Below, piece by piece: positions 35,901-50,900 of a stretch of 64,000 bases of DNA. A program made the translations under genes and the position numbers. How positions within the stretch are numbered: position 1 is the first letter of the stretch; the number at the start of each line of letters is the position of its first letter. The notes under the pieces are model-generated. The model was not told where the DNA came from, did not search any database, and saw nothing but the letters and a program-made list of their open reading frames with translations. Source of the stretch: Hirundichthys speculiger (Eukaryota > Chordata > Actinopteri > Beloniformes > Exocoetidae); the NCBI GenBank assembly GCA_018398805.1, contig JAGFBZ010000373.1:62001-126000 (forward strand), read 5' to 3'.

Positions 35901-38900
35901 ACAGAATAGCCTTTAACTACTCGGTTTGTTTTTTGGTTTTTGCACTTCCTGCTAGAGCGCCCCCTGAGGGCTGAAGAAAAAAATCATAGAAAAGTCTGCA
36001 TCTCTGTATAAGCCTCATGTTTAAAGCGTGGGACAAAAGTAGCGGCTTATAGTCTGGAAAATACGGTAATATCAAGAACGTCCTTCGTTTTCGTATTTGT
36101 AAATTTTTATCACGTAAACGTTTTGGGATTTACATGAAATCTATTAACTTCACTCCAACGTATAACAACAGCAAAAACAACAAAACAAAACAAAAAAAAA
36201 AACTAGAGTGATCAGAAATGACTGCAGCAAAAGTTGGGAGAAAGCAGCACAGTCCTATTTGGGATTTCTTTGACTATGACTGTGTTAACGATAAAAATAA
36301 GTGCCTTGTTGTAGAAGCAGGTGATACAATGTGTGGAATACTTCTCAAGGAGAAATCCCCAACAAATCTGAAAGTCCATTTGAAAAGCTCACACAAGAAG
36401 GCTAACCAACTCCCAAACTATTATAACCCTGGTGCACAGGATGCAGGAATGACGTGTCCTTGCACTGCACCCCAAGATGCTCTTGTGCCACACCAACACA
36501 TGGAGATGACTGGGTTCAATGTTAGCAGACGTAAAATAGACTGTCGCTCTCTTCTTTTAACAGAACGGGATTTCATCTCAGAATCTTTTACCAGAAAGTA
36601 GTATAGAATATTCCAGCCTGTTAACTCCCCGGTTAACGCTGACATATCTTTCTTCAAAGGCTATTAAAAAAAGAATTGTGTTCATTTGTTGAAAACATCT
36701 TATGTTTGACAGCGCTAACTGTCTTCAGACCCCACTTATGTTTGATGTTGCATTTGAGAATGAACAGAAAGCTGGAACAGGGATTTCTGTGTTCCAGTGG
36801 TTCCACAGAGACGGGGGCAGCTGTGGAAAATGCTCAGTCACATTTGGGAGTCTGGCCTGGAATGAGGCTGAAGAATGTGACGACTCGTATAAAATCTGAC
36901 TCAAAGAAAACAGAAAAGGAGTTCATAGTGTCTGTGAACCTGTGGTGTCTCTGCAAACGTTAACACTGTTACGGTTTAGCACATTACTTACTTATTTATT
37001 TAACAACGGGCAAAAAGATGGAAAACCATCCATCCGTCATCTATAGCAGCTTATTCCTCGGTAGGGTCACAGAGATGAGTCTATCCCTGTTCTATGTGGG
37101 GAAAATGGGGAGCTACACCCTGGACAGGGCCACATGCAGACAAACAACCACACACACACAACCTGACATGTCTGCTGTTGGACTCTGGGAAAAAGCTGGA
37201 GGACCTGGAGAAAAGCCACTCAACGCAAGCACAGGGAGAACATGCAAAGTCCACTCAGGGTCCCTGTTGGGGCTCAAACCCTGGAACCTTCCTGCTCTGA
37301 GGGGAACAGAGCTAATCACCAATCCACCGTGCTGTACAGCTTGAGACCATCAGATTTCACAATCTCTTTTTCATAAATGCAGATTATGTGTATATAACCT
37401 GACAGGAGCAGGTTACGCAGGTCCCTAATGCCATGTTCTCCCCACACTGACACTTCCACTGAACCAGCGTGGAAATCTGGTCTGGGCAGACTGGCTGCAA
37501 ACTCCTTCCAGGGGTTGGAACATTTTCCTTCACTTCATAGCTGCACTGTGTCCTGTTTCTTACCAAAGGATTTACTTTACTTTGACATCAATTCTGTCTC
37601 ATGTGGTACAGAAAGTCATAACGAAGAATAATCTCTCCCAGTGCACTTCCAGTGTTCTGCTCTGTGGAATCCACGAATACAAACTAGATGAGGGCCAATG
37701 AACACCTGTGGCTTGTTTTACACCAGGATGTTAAGGTTATGTAAAAATGAGAACAAGTGAAAAACTTTCCTTCAGTTTGATGATATTTACCAAAAGGGGC
37801 CAGGAGTCTTTTAACAGTCAAATTTGTCATAAAAGGAATATCAAATCAAGCCTTAATATATAAAAATCACCTAATTCACTTCTCCCGTGCAAGCCCTCCT
37901 CTCTGAATTTCCAATTACAACCCACAGCAAGACATACCTCATTAGTCAGAAAGTGTGTCATATTTCAAAGTGCTACAGTGACTTCTTCATATAAACTATG
38001 ACAGCGTATAAACATGCTACGCCATGTATGTCGTGGGCTGACTGAAAACACAACTACTGGAGCAGAACACGGAAGAGCTGAGCCAGTGTGGAGCTGAGGA
38101 GCTGGGAGGCAGCCAGGACGTCAAAAATCAACAGACTGGAGTCGAGTCGTATATAATCCCCAATGGGAAAATGAATGCCAGAAAAGCCCATAGGTATCCT
38201 GACTGTCTCTTGTTATATTTTTGATTTCAAGAGAAGACAAAACCAAATGAACAAAAAAAAATAAAAGAACATTTGTGTCCCAATCACCTTTCCTGTGCTG
38301 GCGGTTCCACCAGTGAGGCCGTCCAAACATTGAATCAATCCGACTTTTCCTGCATCTCCAAAGAGTTTGGCATTTGAGGTTTTTTTTTGAGTGAAATGAC
38401 TCAACAAATACTGAATGGGCTCCTCTGACATTTTGTGACATTTTCATCCAAGGGCCAAATGAGGCCAAATTCCTGGGAAACCAGCGGCGCTCACACAGAC
38501 CAGGTGCATTTTAAGGGCTGTATTTATGTTAAAATGCAAGTCTTCTCAGAGCAAAACTTGAGTTTCCATTTTATGCTGAAGTTTTAACTGCATCGCGCCA
38601 TCTTAGAGAAGTTATTGATTTGGAGACACAACAGCAAGGAGGATTCCAGCACTTCCAGATTGATTTAAACTCATAAGTTAGAGGAGGACAGGCTCAGTTT
38701 CAGTTGTGGATCAGCAGCACTTTTTTGGTGTTGCTGATGTTGTTGTTGTGAAGACAGAGGCATAGGATCAGGAAAAAAAAAAAAACTACAGAGAGAAAGC
38801 TGTTGGCCGTTCAGTGTTGGTGTCTTTAAACAGCTGTATTTCATTTGGACTGACTTAAAGAAAAAAAAAGAAAATCCAACACTTATCCCCCCCCCCGGGT

Positions 38901-41900
38901 TCCGTGAACCTGCCATTAGACTTGGCCGCGTGCGCTGTCTCCCTCCTGACCAGGAGTGGAAACTTCCATGGCAACACAAAGAAAGCCTTTACAGACTGGA
39001 GTGTTTTTGTGTGGCGAGCCTTCGTTCGGCGTGTTAATGCTATGTCACATTCAGTCCCAGGGTGGCTGCCGCAGGAATCCTTCTGACTTCACAGCCTTCC
39101 ATTTTGCGTTATATGAAAGCTGAATCTGGTTACGAGAGAAAAGCCAGAAGTCCCACAGATAGGCCGCGATTGTCTACTTCACCTAAAAGGATTCTGAGAT
39201 GTCGCAGCGCTGCCAAAGCTGCATTTCTGTCTCACATTTCCACCGGGGGGGTGTAAAGATTGGTCTTTTAAGTGGTTCATACTAAGTGGTACATATCTAC
39301 ACAGATTAAAATCTATAATTACATCTAATTGTGGTTTTCCATGATTCCATGTTGAACCTAAACAATTTGCTGCTTCACAAACCAGAACACAAAACAGACA
39401 TAAACAAACATGCAGATGGATAACCATGTATCAGCTGCACATAAACGGTTTATAAATGATGCCAGCTTTTTTTTTCTTTTCGTCTTTGTTTTTGTCAAAG
39501 TTCTTTTCATTATTGCCAGTGACTTTTTTAGATCTATGTGTCATGGCTTGGAAGACTTTTGCTGTTCTTACACGGATGACCAGAATAGTAGAAGACACGC
39601 CAGCAGAAATTAAAGGATGATTCATATAATTGCAAGGAAGGAATGAAAACAACAAGGTAAGAAAAACAAAAAAACAGGCAACATATATTGACAGAGAGGA
39701 GGAGGTATAAAGATACTCAAGATACTCTGGTGAGGAATATGCCATCCTGGTCACGTTACGGTGAGCCCAGTCACTGAACTGGTACCACAGGGAGCTACGT
39801 CCACACAGCAAGCAGGGAGTTTTCAAATGTTAACCACTTGTTTATCTCCCTGCCTCCACAAACCAAATAACAGCATGTGATGTCATCTAGCCTGTGGCCA
39901 CGAGACTCCAGACTCTGCAACTCTGCATCTCAGTGCTTGTTTGTAGCGCCTCTTATGAGATTCAGTCTTTTTTTAAACATTGAGTAACGCTTACAAAACC
40001 ATTTCCCTTCGGGGTTCATTAAAGTTCTTCTAAAAACTGGCAAGCAACACTGAGGATCAAGCACACGTAGAACTGCACACACACACACTTTTGGCTTGAT
40101 GACAGAGCACGATATAAAACCATTACTATATCAGCTGTCAAAAGAAAGTCAAAACCACCAAAGTAATGATCATGTCTGTCATTGATAACTGTTCAATAAA
40201 TGTCGGGGCTGTGTCATTCAGGACTATCAAAGTAGTGGGCTGACTCCATCGATCACAAACAAACAAGGAAAAATATTCCCTACTTTCCGTCACCTGCCAT
40301 CATCTACTTCACACTTTCAGGAAATTCAGACACATACAGCCGCTATATATGTTATTATCTGTGATGCCTTGTGCACAAACTGAGGTCTGGTGCCACTGAT
40401 TCATTCTTCGGACCATATTGAGCCTATAACCGGGTTCACATGGTGCACTGAGGTTACGGTGTCCCCCCTCCGGCTCTAACAGTTCACAGTCCCCAGCAGG
40501 AATGTTAACAAGTGAGCAGCATTCAACAGGGGAAGTTACCACTGAGGCAAATTACTAAGACGTTAGATTCCTTAAATTGCTGAGCTAGCCTAGCGTACCT
40601 GAGTTGTCTTTTTCTCTCCTCACTCACGGGTTTATTGTTTTGCTTTGTTTTTTTTTTTTCCTTTTCCAAGGACTCCAGTCTTCTGGCACATCTGGGACTT
40701 GTTACACTGGAGCCAAATCAAAGGGTGCATGCAAACTTTAATTCCAAGCTCCATAAGAAAAAAGACCCTGTGTTTAGGTTTGCTCTCAGTGGGGCTATTT
40801 TTGGGTGTTTTTATGAGACCCCCCCATAAATCAGACCCTTTTCATGATGAGTAATGTTAATATGTTTACAGGACTATAACACATAGATAGCAACATGTCT
40901 GAACCGGACTTCTTTTAAAGGCCTTGACTAGAAACCATTACATCAACGTTATAGTGAGATAGAGTATATAACAGGGGTAGATATCTTTGGAGAACATCCT
41001 CAAGCAAGGTCTTTACCTTTATTATACTGATGTCTTCTTCACAGATTTAGTGTAAAAAAAAAACAAAACAGCACAAAGATGTTTCTGAAATTAACATAAT
41101 TTAAAGGTACTTTATGTAAGCATCTCAGTCTTGATCAAATGGGGGCAGCATATCATGAGCTACTTCATCTGTCAACCCCTGGCATAAGACACAATCAAGT
41201 ACCCAATGATCACAACAGCAAATGTAGAAATACAGCACAGTGATGCCATTGTCACATAACTAGAATTATACCTCTAGTGTAAATATAAGTATACATTAGA
41301 AACAGTAGTTTAGCCCAATTACCAGCCTAAAAGGATTGCTGCCAGTTCTGCATAATATTTCATTCTTTTATTTACTGAGTTATCTCCATCAGGGGAAAGC
41401 AATGCCAATTTTGATCTTTGTTTCAATCACTTCTTTCTCTTCGACTCCAGGTGTGTTTTCTTTTGACAAAATGTGGTCAATGTGGTTACTTACTAAAATT
41501 GTTTACAGTCAAAAAGTTTACAGTGTCTCCCTTCTTAGTCTCTTCCTCACAGTATGGAGATTCCCCTGTTGGCTCCAGATATGTGGCATGCTCAAAAATG
41601 TTTTATCTAGGTCAGGGGTGGCCAACCCTGGTCCTCGAGCACTGCTGTCCTGCATGTCTTAGATGTTTCCCTGCTTCAGCACACCTGATTCAAATGAATG
41701 GATCACCACCAGCTTGTCATCCAGGTCTACACAAGTCTGTTAACGACCAATTCATGTGAATCAGGTGTGCTGAAACACGGAAACATCTAAGACATGCAGG
41801 TTTGTGGCTCTCGAGGACCGGGGTTGGCCACCCTGATCTAGGTGGTACTCACAACATGATTGATATCCAAGAAAACACGCCCTCTTTTTGATTTCAATGA

Positions 41901-44900
41901 CCAAAGGTAGACTGAACCTTACACTGATTGATATAACCTCTAGTGGAACAAAAGTATATTTCTTTTGTTTTTTTTTTTTTTTTAACAAACTTACATTCAT
42001 TTGTTGATTTCTAAACACTTTAAAGTGTAATTTTTACATACAACAGCTTTAAAAAAGGTGTCTTGGAAAACCATAATTCACATATATCTTCATACTCCAC
42101 AGCCTTGATATACTGCCGATGAACATTTCTGCTCCAATTTCACACAAAATCACCTCCCTTAACAAATACATGCCTAAAAAAATGTCAGCAGTTTATGTTT
42201 CAAGCCTTGCATCATTCAGGCCATAATCTCAAAACTTGCTTAACTACACATCTGTCAAACACTCCAGCATGCAAAGGGATATTTGCAAATTCCATAAAAG
42301 CTTGTTTAGTTTGAACAGCAGAGAAACACTTGAAAACAACAACAAGCAAGTGGTGAGTTAAATGAAAGAATTATACCAACATAGTGGAACTTAATAGTGA
42401 AATAAATTTTTGGGATGCTTTTTTTTTATACTTGTGCAGTATTGTTAGATGGCAAAAACACTAATCTATTTGTTCCAAAACAAAACAAAACAAAACAAAA
42501 ACTAGAAACAAAACAGATCTTCCTGTTAAAAGGGTCAAGTAGGGAACATAGAGTTCATGGGACCTCATTTTGTAATCTCATCTGTGCATGGTTAAAGGAG
42601 GGCAGACTTTGACAAATGGGTCATTTATCATTATTCTCAGTCAGACTTAAGCACACAAGAGAGCCCTCTTAACAAGGCTGGGCCACTGTGTACTTTATGA
42701 TATAACACCATTTTTTTTTTTTGTCCTTGTCACCAACTTCCATTCAAATCCAGTCTCACCTCTCCTGGTTTCTCAGAGTGCAGAGATTAGGGGATACATA
42801 ATATAGTTTGAGTTGCATCTGCAGTTCGGCTAAAGAAATACCAACAATGTGATGAAATGCAACTTGTAATTTCCCCATAGGTTCGCAGTGAGTTGGCAAG
42901 CAGAGGTAGTGTTGGCAGGCGGGATGCTTAAGTATAACTGAGAGTTCATATTCCCAGGGAAACGTGTAAAATGCAACTCAAAAGGCACATGGATCGACAC
43001 CATGTAATAGGAATTTTTTGGAAAAACATCCACCATTCTGTACACCTGTATGATCCTGTTCAGCGTTGATGGGAGGCTGAAGCCTGTCCCAGCAGTTAAC
43101 AGGTGAGAGGTTGGGTACACCCTGGACAGGTCACCAGTCCATCTCAGGGCCACACAGACACAAACGACCAATTCCTACAAACAACTTAGAATCATCAATC
43201 AAGCAAACATGGGTATTTTTGGACCCTGGAAGAAAGCCAGAGGCAGAAAGCCAGAGAAAGCCCACAAAGACACAAGGAGAACATGGAAACTGCGTTTCCA
43301 CTAGCGGGGGTTCCAGGGTAAAACTAGGAGGCTGGGATTTTAACAGGGCTGACGTCCTCCTCAGTCCTTCCAGCCGCCGTGTCTTCACTTACGGTGACAG
43401 CGCCGCTTGCACGTAAACTACCACTTCCAAACCAGATGGTGGCGATAGTGCGCCACTCTCGCTGTTTGTTAACCGCCAAAAAGAAAAGAAGAGGATGTCG
43501 GCAATAAATGAAAACTAAAAGAAGAAAAACAAATGAACATGACGCTGAAAATATTAGAGGAGCTAAAGATGATTGTAGTGTTTGTGGTTTCTATTTATAC
43601 AATGCATAACGGTGGTGCTGAATGTGAAAAGGCGACTCGCATGCTTTTTTTTTTCTTAAAGAACGACTTGTACGCACAGTGGACGATATGCGGCGGAATG
43701 ACGTCATATGAGATGACGTCATTCCGCCGCATATCGTCCACTGCGCATCTCCTGCCCACATTTTACCCAATCAGCGAGTCAACTCCACCACCTAGAAAGT
43801 TTCGTGCCAGGAGTTAGACCGGAAAACTTCTTGCTAAGAGGAGACAGGTCTAATGACCCATGCATGCACATATTTAAACTCCAGTTAACTTTCAATTAAA
43901 TGTATTTCAGTTTCACAGACTTATGTTTTGTATTTAAAGGTAACCATACCAATTATTGCTTTTAAAGACTTATTACACTATATTTGGCAATCAAGGGCTC
44001 TAAAAATGGGCATGAGTCTAACCATGAATCATTTTGTATTTTCTTCTTTTTGCAGCAAAGACAGAAGAGTTAGCACAATCTGGAAAAAGTTAGGCATTAC
44101 ATGTCAGGCAATACTCATTCTCTAAGCATTAGGTATATGTACTTCTGGAAAAATACTTTTATAAATAATGAGTTCAAAATTGAGATTGAAAAAAAAAATG
44201 CAGCTATTTAAAAAAGATCTCTTTGCATGCATGAATCTAGAAAAACATGGAAGCCATAAATAAACTTTATTGGCCTGAAGGAACACAGAAGACCCCCTGG
44301 CTTCTCCTGCTCGGTGCTTCAGTGTGGTATGTTCAAATGAGGTCATTTTGTGTAAAAACAGGACCATGTGAGAGAGGGGAAAGAGTTTAGTTTGTCATCC
44401 TTTCAATACCACTTTAACCAAGTGGCTAATCTGGGCTTTGAATCATGGCTTTTTAAAATGCAATGCACATGTTCTCTTGCTCTCACTCAAGAGCAAGCAG
44501 AGTAAACACTAAAGAAGGCCTTTCAGGTGTATTTTAGCAGTGACAGTAACAAAACAAAAAAAAAACCCAGAGATCCCTGATAACAAATCATGAAATTATG
44601 ATATACTGTCAACAAAGGTTTAGTGTTAAATAGTAATATATTGTCTTCTACTGTTGGAGTTAAGCTAAATGCATAGTCTTGATGAAAAGTGCTGTTGAAG
44701 AAGTGAATCATATCTAATAGGAATTTTTATCATATGATTCAAATAATCAAACTGGAAGATTTCCCTTCTTCATTCAATCATATTAGAAATAATCTGAGAA
44801 CCTTCAGCCAGGAAATGAAGCTCCAAGCTAGCAAGTTGGCAGGTCACCATCTGCCTCCTTGAGGAAGCAGATATCTGTCCCTAGTGGGTTCTTTGTCAGC

Positions 44901-47900
44901 AAATCAGTCATAATATCATCAAGAAACAAGGATTCTTGTGACGTTAAGCTTTCTCTTAGTGAAAAAAAACAAATAGTTGTTTTCCCAGCTTACAACAGCA
45001 AAGCACTGAAAGAAAATCTAGTAAGACTACATTTAACTCATATGTTGTTATTCTTTTAGGTATTAAAAAAAGTAAATATGCCTTCAGAGATCATCTAGAA
45101 ACATCTGTACACTCCATCCAGTCTTTTACATGTGTTCAGTCGGCTACGGCTTGTATTAATGGCAGTGTCTCTGATTCTGCCTCCAACTGGCTTTTGTATA
45201 GATCCTACAAGAGAAACATTATCCCACATGACAGTAAAACTCAACATTATGTCACTGTTGGAAAAACAATGCAGTGATGGATCTGGTTAACCCCACAGAA
45301 GTATATACATGGCATCATTAGCAAGTCGATCAGTCTGCAGCTACAGAGGGACAAAGCAAATATTCCAGCCCAAGAGTATTGTATGTATTTGAAAGATGTG
45401 AAGAGGTCAAACATGACTCGTTATTTAACACTTACTAAAGTCGAGAACATTTTGTTAATGTTCAGCTGAAAATAAAGCCAACAATACAAAAGTGCAATAA
45501 ATAACCATAATGCAAGTATCCAGATGTTGTCATTTACAGAAAAACTTCAGGGTTCCCGTACATTGTCTTGGCTTGCTTTCTTTACATTTTACAGTGACAT
45601 GTTTATATCACTACTTTGCACTGAACTATGCGTTAAACTTCAGCAAAGTCTGCAGATGTGACAGACTTTCTGAAGGAGCACACAATGGTGTGGAAAAGGC
45701 TGCATGATTATGGCCTTGGGTTCAGATACTGGGATTGAGCCACAGAGAACACCTCCAGGCCTCCTGGATGACAAGGACTCTGAAAACATGCAGTTGTTTC
45801 CTCACAGCAGCTTCACCCAAAATATGATGACCCTTCATCCAAAACACTACACATTTCACAAGAAATGCAATGGCTGTCATTTACCCAGCCAAATCCAATT
45901 CTGATTTCTCTAAAGAGCTAACCTGCCTGTTTAGATTTTGACCAGTTTTAATGTTCTTTTAGACAAGCATAATGAACAGCATTAACTTAAACAACCAGTG
46001 AAAGACAGCAGAGGCTGCTGACTGTGTGCTTGAAGCTTTACTTGTAGCCTCAGCTTTTGTCAGCTCCATAGTATTGGGCCTGTTCAGCAGTGTGATGCTC
46101 TTTAAAGTGTTGGATTGAGTTTGTTGGGTCAAGTAAAATAAAGGACCAGACTGAGATTCCTTTCTTTTTGGCTGAATATTTTTCAGCAATAGATTAATAT
46201 TTGCATCAGTTAGCTGAAAAATAAAATAATAATAATAATTTGGCACAAACCTACAGATAAATGCAGTTCATCAGCACATACTAACTAATATGGTGAAATT
46301 ATGAAATGTATGAAAAGTATTTTAATAGTGCTCTAACTGAAAAATTAAATCTGATGGGGTTGTGTTGGTGCATTGTTGTCGGACTAAGTCTCTGAGGGTT
46401 GTCTTAGCAAGACAACATCCTAAAACTAACTGTATGGTGTGAAAGATGTTCCATGGCTAATTTTCTGTTACAAAAGAAATATTAACTTGCCGTGTATGAC
46501 AAGAGAACTAAAAAAGTGCAAGTTGACACAGTAAATAAACCTAAATCAGACTTTTCTCGTCATGTTTAAGCACATTTCCAGGGCTGAAGAGATTGGACAA
46601 GAAAGTCTAGTAGAGCAAAAACTTAGATGAGGTCCTATTTTTTTCAGTGAAATCAATGTAGCGATGCGTGGTCCGCTATAACCACGTTAATCTGGAAAAA
46701 TTCTTTTTTACTATTTATAATGGATCCCAGAGTGAAGCCTCATGTGTCCTGGAAGAGATTTCAAAAATCAGAGGCCCACTGATCTAAACCTCACCACTAC
46801 AACATAAACACTAATAAACTGAGACATATTTTGTCACGTAGGGTGAAAATATTTCATTACGCTCTCATGTAAGCCCAAAACCAAAGACGCGGGGGCCCAC
46901 TTGAATACTGGAGTTAGCTCCATGGACCATCTGTGCTGTTGGATTTTTTTATTTTTTTGTGGTCACACTTGCAGGCTGGGTGGCCTGCTGTAGAAGCACT
47001 TGCAGTACTGAATCAGCAACAACGAGCCCAGGCCGATGTGCATTCAGTTTGTGCTGTACCCCTTCCCATCTCCACACAGCGCTCTCAGACTTCACGGCCC
47101 AACAGAGCCAATAAAACCACACAGTGTGGACCGAGCCAGCCGTCCACTCAAGTCTCACTTCTTGTGAGGGAAGATGGTGACCACAGTGCAGATGGTGCCT
47201 GCATGCCTGCTTCTGTGTAATGCAGTATTATCAGTATTTCTATAATCAACTTTTTATCCAATTACTCCAATACGCTGCACACTGTCCACGGTTCCTGCCC
47301 CAGACTTTGACCTGGAAGTAAGAGAAGAGTAAAACCACAAAAGGATAATCAATTTCATTCAATCATTCATGCGTCTCTGTTGTTATGCAAACTGCTGGCT
47401 GACCACCTAGAAAACAACAAAGCACACCAGAGCCAGAAAAACAGTGAAAATAAAATGACCATAAAAATGCAAAGTATGACTGACACCACATGTTGTGATG
47501 TTGTGATCAAGCTTGCAGGGCAGCCACTTTTTGCCTTCATCTACTTCACAACCACTGCCAGTTATCTCTTGCCACTCCTTCACAGGCTGAAAATGACTTT
47601 AAAAGCAATTTCTAATGAGGTGATGGGATACAAAAATGAAGCCATTCAGTCAGTTGGAGTTTAAATGAATTGGGATTAAAGTCCCAGAGCTGAACATTTA
47701 TGGTGATCTGTTAGGAAACAATGCAGTACAATATGATCCGTCTGGGCAGATTTTGTCTAGGTCTTCTGAAAGGTGGCTTTAAAGAGGCAGGAGCTCCATC
47801 CGTCCATTATCTATACCCGTTTAATCCTCTGCAGGGTCATAGTGATCTGCTGGAGTCTATCCCAGCTCTCTTCGGGTGAAAGGCAGGGGTTCACCCTGGA

Positions 47901-50900
47901 CAGGTCGCTAGTCCATCGCAGGGCCACATGCAGACGTACAACCATGCACACTCACAATCACTCCTACAGGCCATATAAAACCACCAGTTAACCCAACGTG
48001 CATGTCTTTGGACTGTGGGAGGAAGCCGGAGTGACATTCAACCATTCAGAGAAATGAAGCTTGTGGTGCAGGCAGAGTGACAATCAGATTAATACTAACA
48101 AAAGACATCTGAACTAACAAACATGAAAGTAGGAGGGCCACTAAATGTAGTTTTGCAATAAAAACTTGCTGACCTAAGATGTTATTAGCAATTCTGCTGC
48201 CATCTTTTTTGTTTTGAATAATAGCTCTTGGACACTCCTGTCCAACTGGTTCGGTTCGTTCTGTACTGCCGTATAGCTTTAGGCTCCAGAATAAATAAAA
48301 ATTGGCTAAAGTAAAGAAAAAAGTCAGTTTACCATGTGTTTTACGAATCTGATTTTCAGAAATGTCAGTGAACTAATAAATACTAAGAAATACTGGAACT
48401 CCACAGCCTACGGTCAATCCTGCAATCATAAAAGTTGATGTAGGTATGCCCTGGCAGACTCAGTGACTCAGACATTTACCTCTGTTGCAGATGCGCACGT
48501 TAATAGACCAACATAAGTCTGGGTGGATCTTTTAAAACCCTTTAAAACAGTAAAACACACAAAGAATACAAGTATTAATGTATAAACAAGAATAACATTG
48601 TGCTGGTTCATGGCCAACGTAAACATAGCCAGAGGAACAAAAGCCCCACAGCCAGGTCCGAGAGCAGCACTCTGACTCACAGCAAATCAAACAGAAATAC
48701 ACATTTTTCATTTGAACTTTCTGCAGTTTTTCAAACAGAGGAAGCAGTGAGGTTGATTTTGGCCCTCTTTGGGGCCAAACGGTTTCCATCAAGTTTAACG
48801 CTGATGCTGAAACAGATACTGAACGTCTCCGTTCGGGCCGCTCTGAGACTGTTGACTGAAAATGGAGTGAGACACGTCCCATATTGTACGTGTTGTTCTT
48901 GCGATCGAGTCAAAACCAGCTGTGAATGTTGATCTTGATAAACATCTATTATGTGACAGAAGACACTCCATCCCGATGACAGTTGGTTACAGGCGTGTCG
49001 TTGAAACTGGCCAGCGTATCTCACGGGAGGGTGTGAAGAAGTTTGATGTTTTATTTCAGTCAAAACAACCACAGCTATATATAAAGCCATTTACAGACAG
49101 AAGCTACTCCACAACTCCACAAATGTCATGTTTTATGTCTGAGATCCTTCCCTGAGTTGAAGGGAACTCCTCCTCAAATGTCTGAAACGTGACGTGGACG
49201 TTCAAAGTTCAAGCAAAACAGTTAAGATGGAAGTCGGAGCAGCTGGGGTGAATTTTATGCGAGACTGATAATAAACAGAACCTTGTGAGAGTTCAGACGG
49301 GAACAGATGTTCCATTTAGCATCCAGGTGTGCATGGTCATGTCTCGTTTCTGATGCAAAGCAGTGCATTTTATTACTCCTTATTATTGCTTCTGCTATTA
49401 AATGTACACCTATTCTGCCTGTTGTATTTACACACACAACAATGCTCCTGGATGGATGCATATATGAATAAAAACCACCTTAATAATTCAGAAAACAGAC
49501 CCTCTTCCCTTGTTGAATATAATACACTTCCACGCTGATTCTGGGAGTAATTCCCAAAAAGTGTTGTGCAAGATGTTTTCTCCCACATTCGTTACTATTT
49601 TCATTAAGATTTTGTCTCAACTCACTCAAGTTTTGGAATTACTCATTCTCACGCTGACATTTATTTGTCAGCTGAGGACAGCTTGTATTGTGTGAACACA
49701 TGCCTGGCTGGTAAGATGAACAGCGGATTTTGTGCGTGTCAGTCATTTTTATGAGAATGAAGTCGGGACTTCATTCAGAGAGTCTTGCGTGCAGCTAACC
49801 CGTCGCTGACCTGCTTCCAGGACTGACCCTCTGTCCTGCAGCCAGTCACTCGCTGCTGCTCCACACTTGACAGGTGTGAGAAGAAATGGACAAGTCACTC
49901 CTCTCCAGCTGCTTTAGTGTCATTTTATCTGCTATATTCTTCCCTTCTGTTCCCCCATCGTTCATTTTCCTCTTCCACTTCTCTGAAATCCCTTAATGTC
50001 TTCTCCCTCTCTTCTCCCCTTAACCCCCTCTGCTCTTTATTGAAAACACGAGCGAGTAATCTTCCATTAGGATAACAGAGCACAGACTGCATGCATGCAT
50101 GCCCTGGAGGGGGTTGTAAGTAACAGACATGCATTCTGAAAACATTCTTTTCTGGTAATAAAGTCCCTGTAAATTAAAACCACTTGCTGTTTTGCTCCCA
50201 AAAATAAGTCAGGCAAGGAATGCGACTCCTCAGCTCAAAATAAAACTGCTGACATATGTCTCCCTCTTGAATCAGACAAAAATAAAAGAGGACTATTAAA
50301 AGAAAAAAAAAAAAGACCATCACAGGGCACCAATGCATGGTTTAACGCTTTAAGATGCGTTAAGATGAAGAAAGGAGAGGTCGAATTGAGAAAAAAAGAT
50401 TCTTTTGGGAGGAGAAATTATTTTTTTCCATTCCAGTCTTCCCTCTCCTGCCTTGGTGCTGTACAGCCCAGTTCAGACCTGGACACTGAGAGACCCACTC
50501 TGCATGCTCCACCCCTCCCTCTTTCTGAACACACAGGTTTGCACTAAATAAACTTCCAGTATGGACACAGGAGGCAGATCTAAGTGGAAGGTAGATGTCA
50601 AAATGAATCAGGGACCCAATTCCTCTTCTTGACAAAGGTATAGTAACAGTGGGATAACATACCTTTCTGACCATATATATGTGGTAGATGACTTAAAAGA
50701 GTGGTCCAACAGTTTTGAATATGCCTTTGCTTTGTATTAAAGACAGTGATGCGAGTGCGAGAGAAAAGTAAAGCGTTCTGTACCTTTTTTGTGTGATGCT
50801 AAAACAATAATAAGTAACAAAGTACCTTCCAACATCGTCCCGTTCCCCCACGTCCTAAACAAACTCTGGTATGTGTGATGTCCTGCCAATATGGACTAAA

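Larger units (their letters stand above)
35176..36965 (+). mobile_element. hAT-type transposon remnant
   Basis: Opens with CAAGGTTATTATAGTAAACG, a terminal sequence of a fish hAT family, and continues into a broken transposase with a BED zinc finger at about 36218-36410. A 730-bp TIR element (35337-36066) is inserted in its 5' end. The right end was not resolved; the bound given is where protein-like sequence fades. Confidence 0.6.

Noticed and set aside
37022..37340. tRNA gene on the minus strand
   Set aside because: Pol III box-like motifs belong to a degraded SINE-like repeat; no cloverleaf can be drawn.
48731..49090. Overlapping frames on both strands near 48.6-49.15 kb
   Set aside because: Slightly CpG-rich region, but no recognisable domain and both strands equally open.
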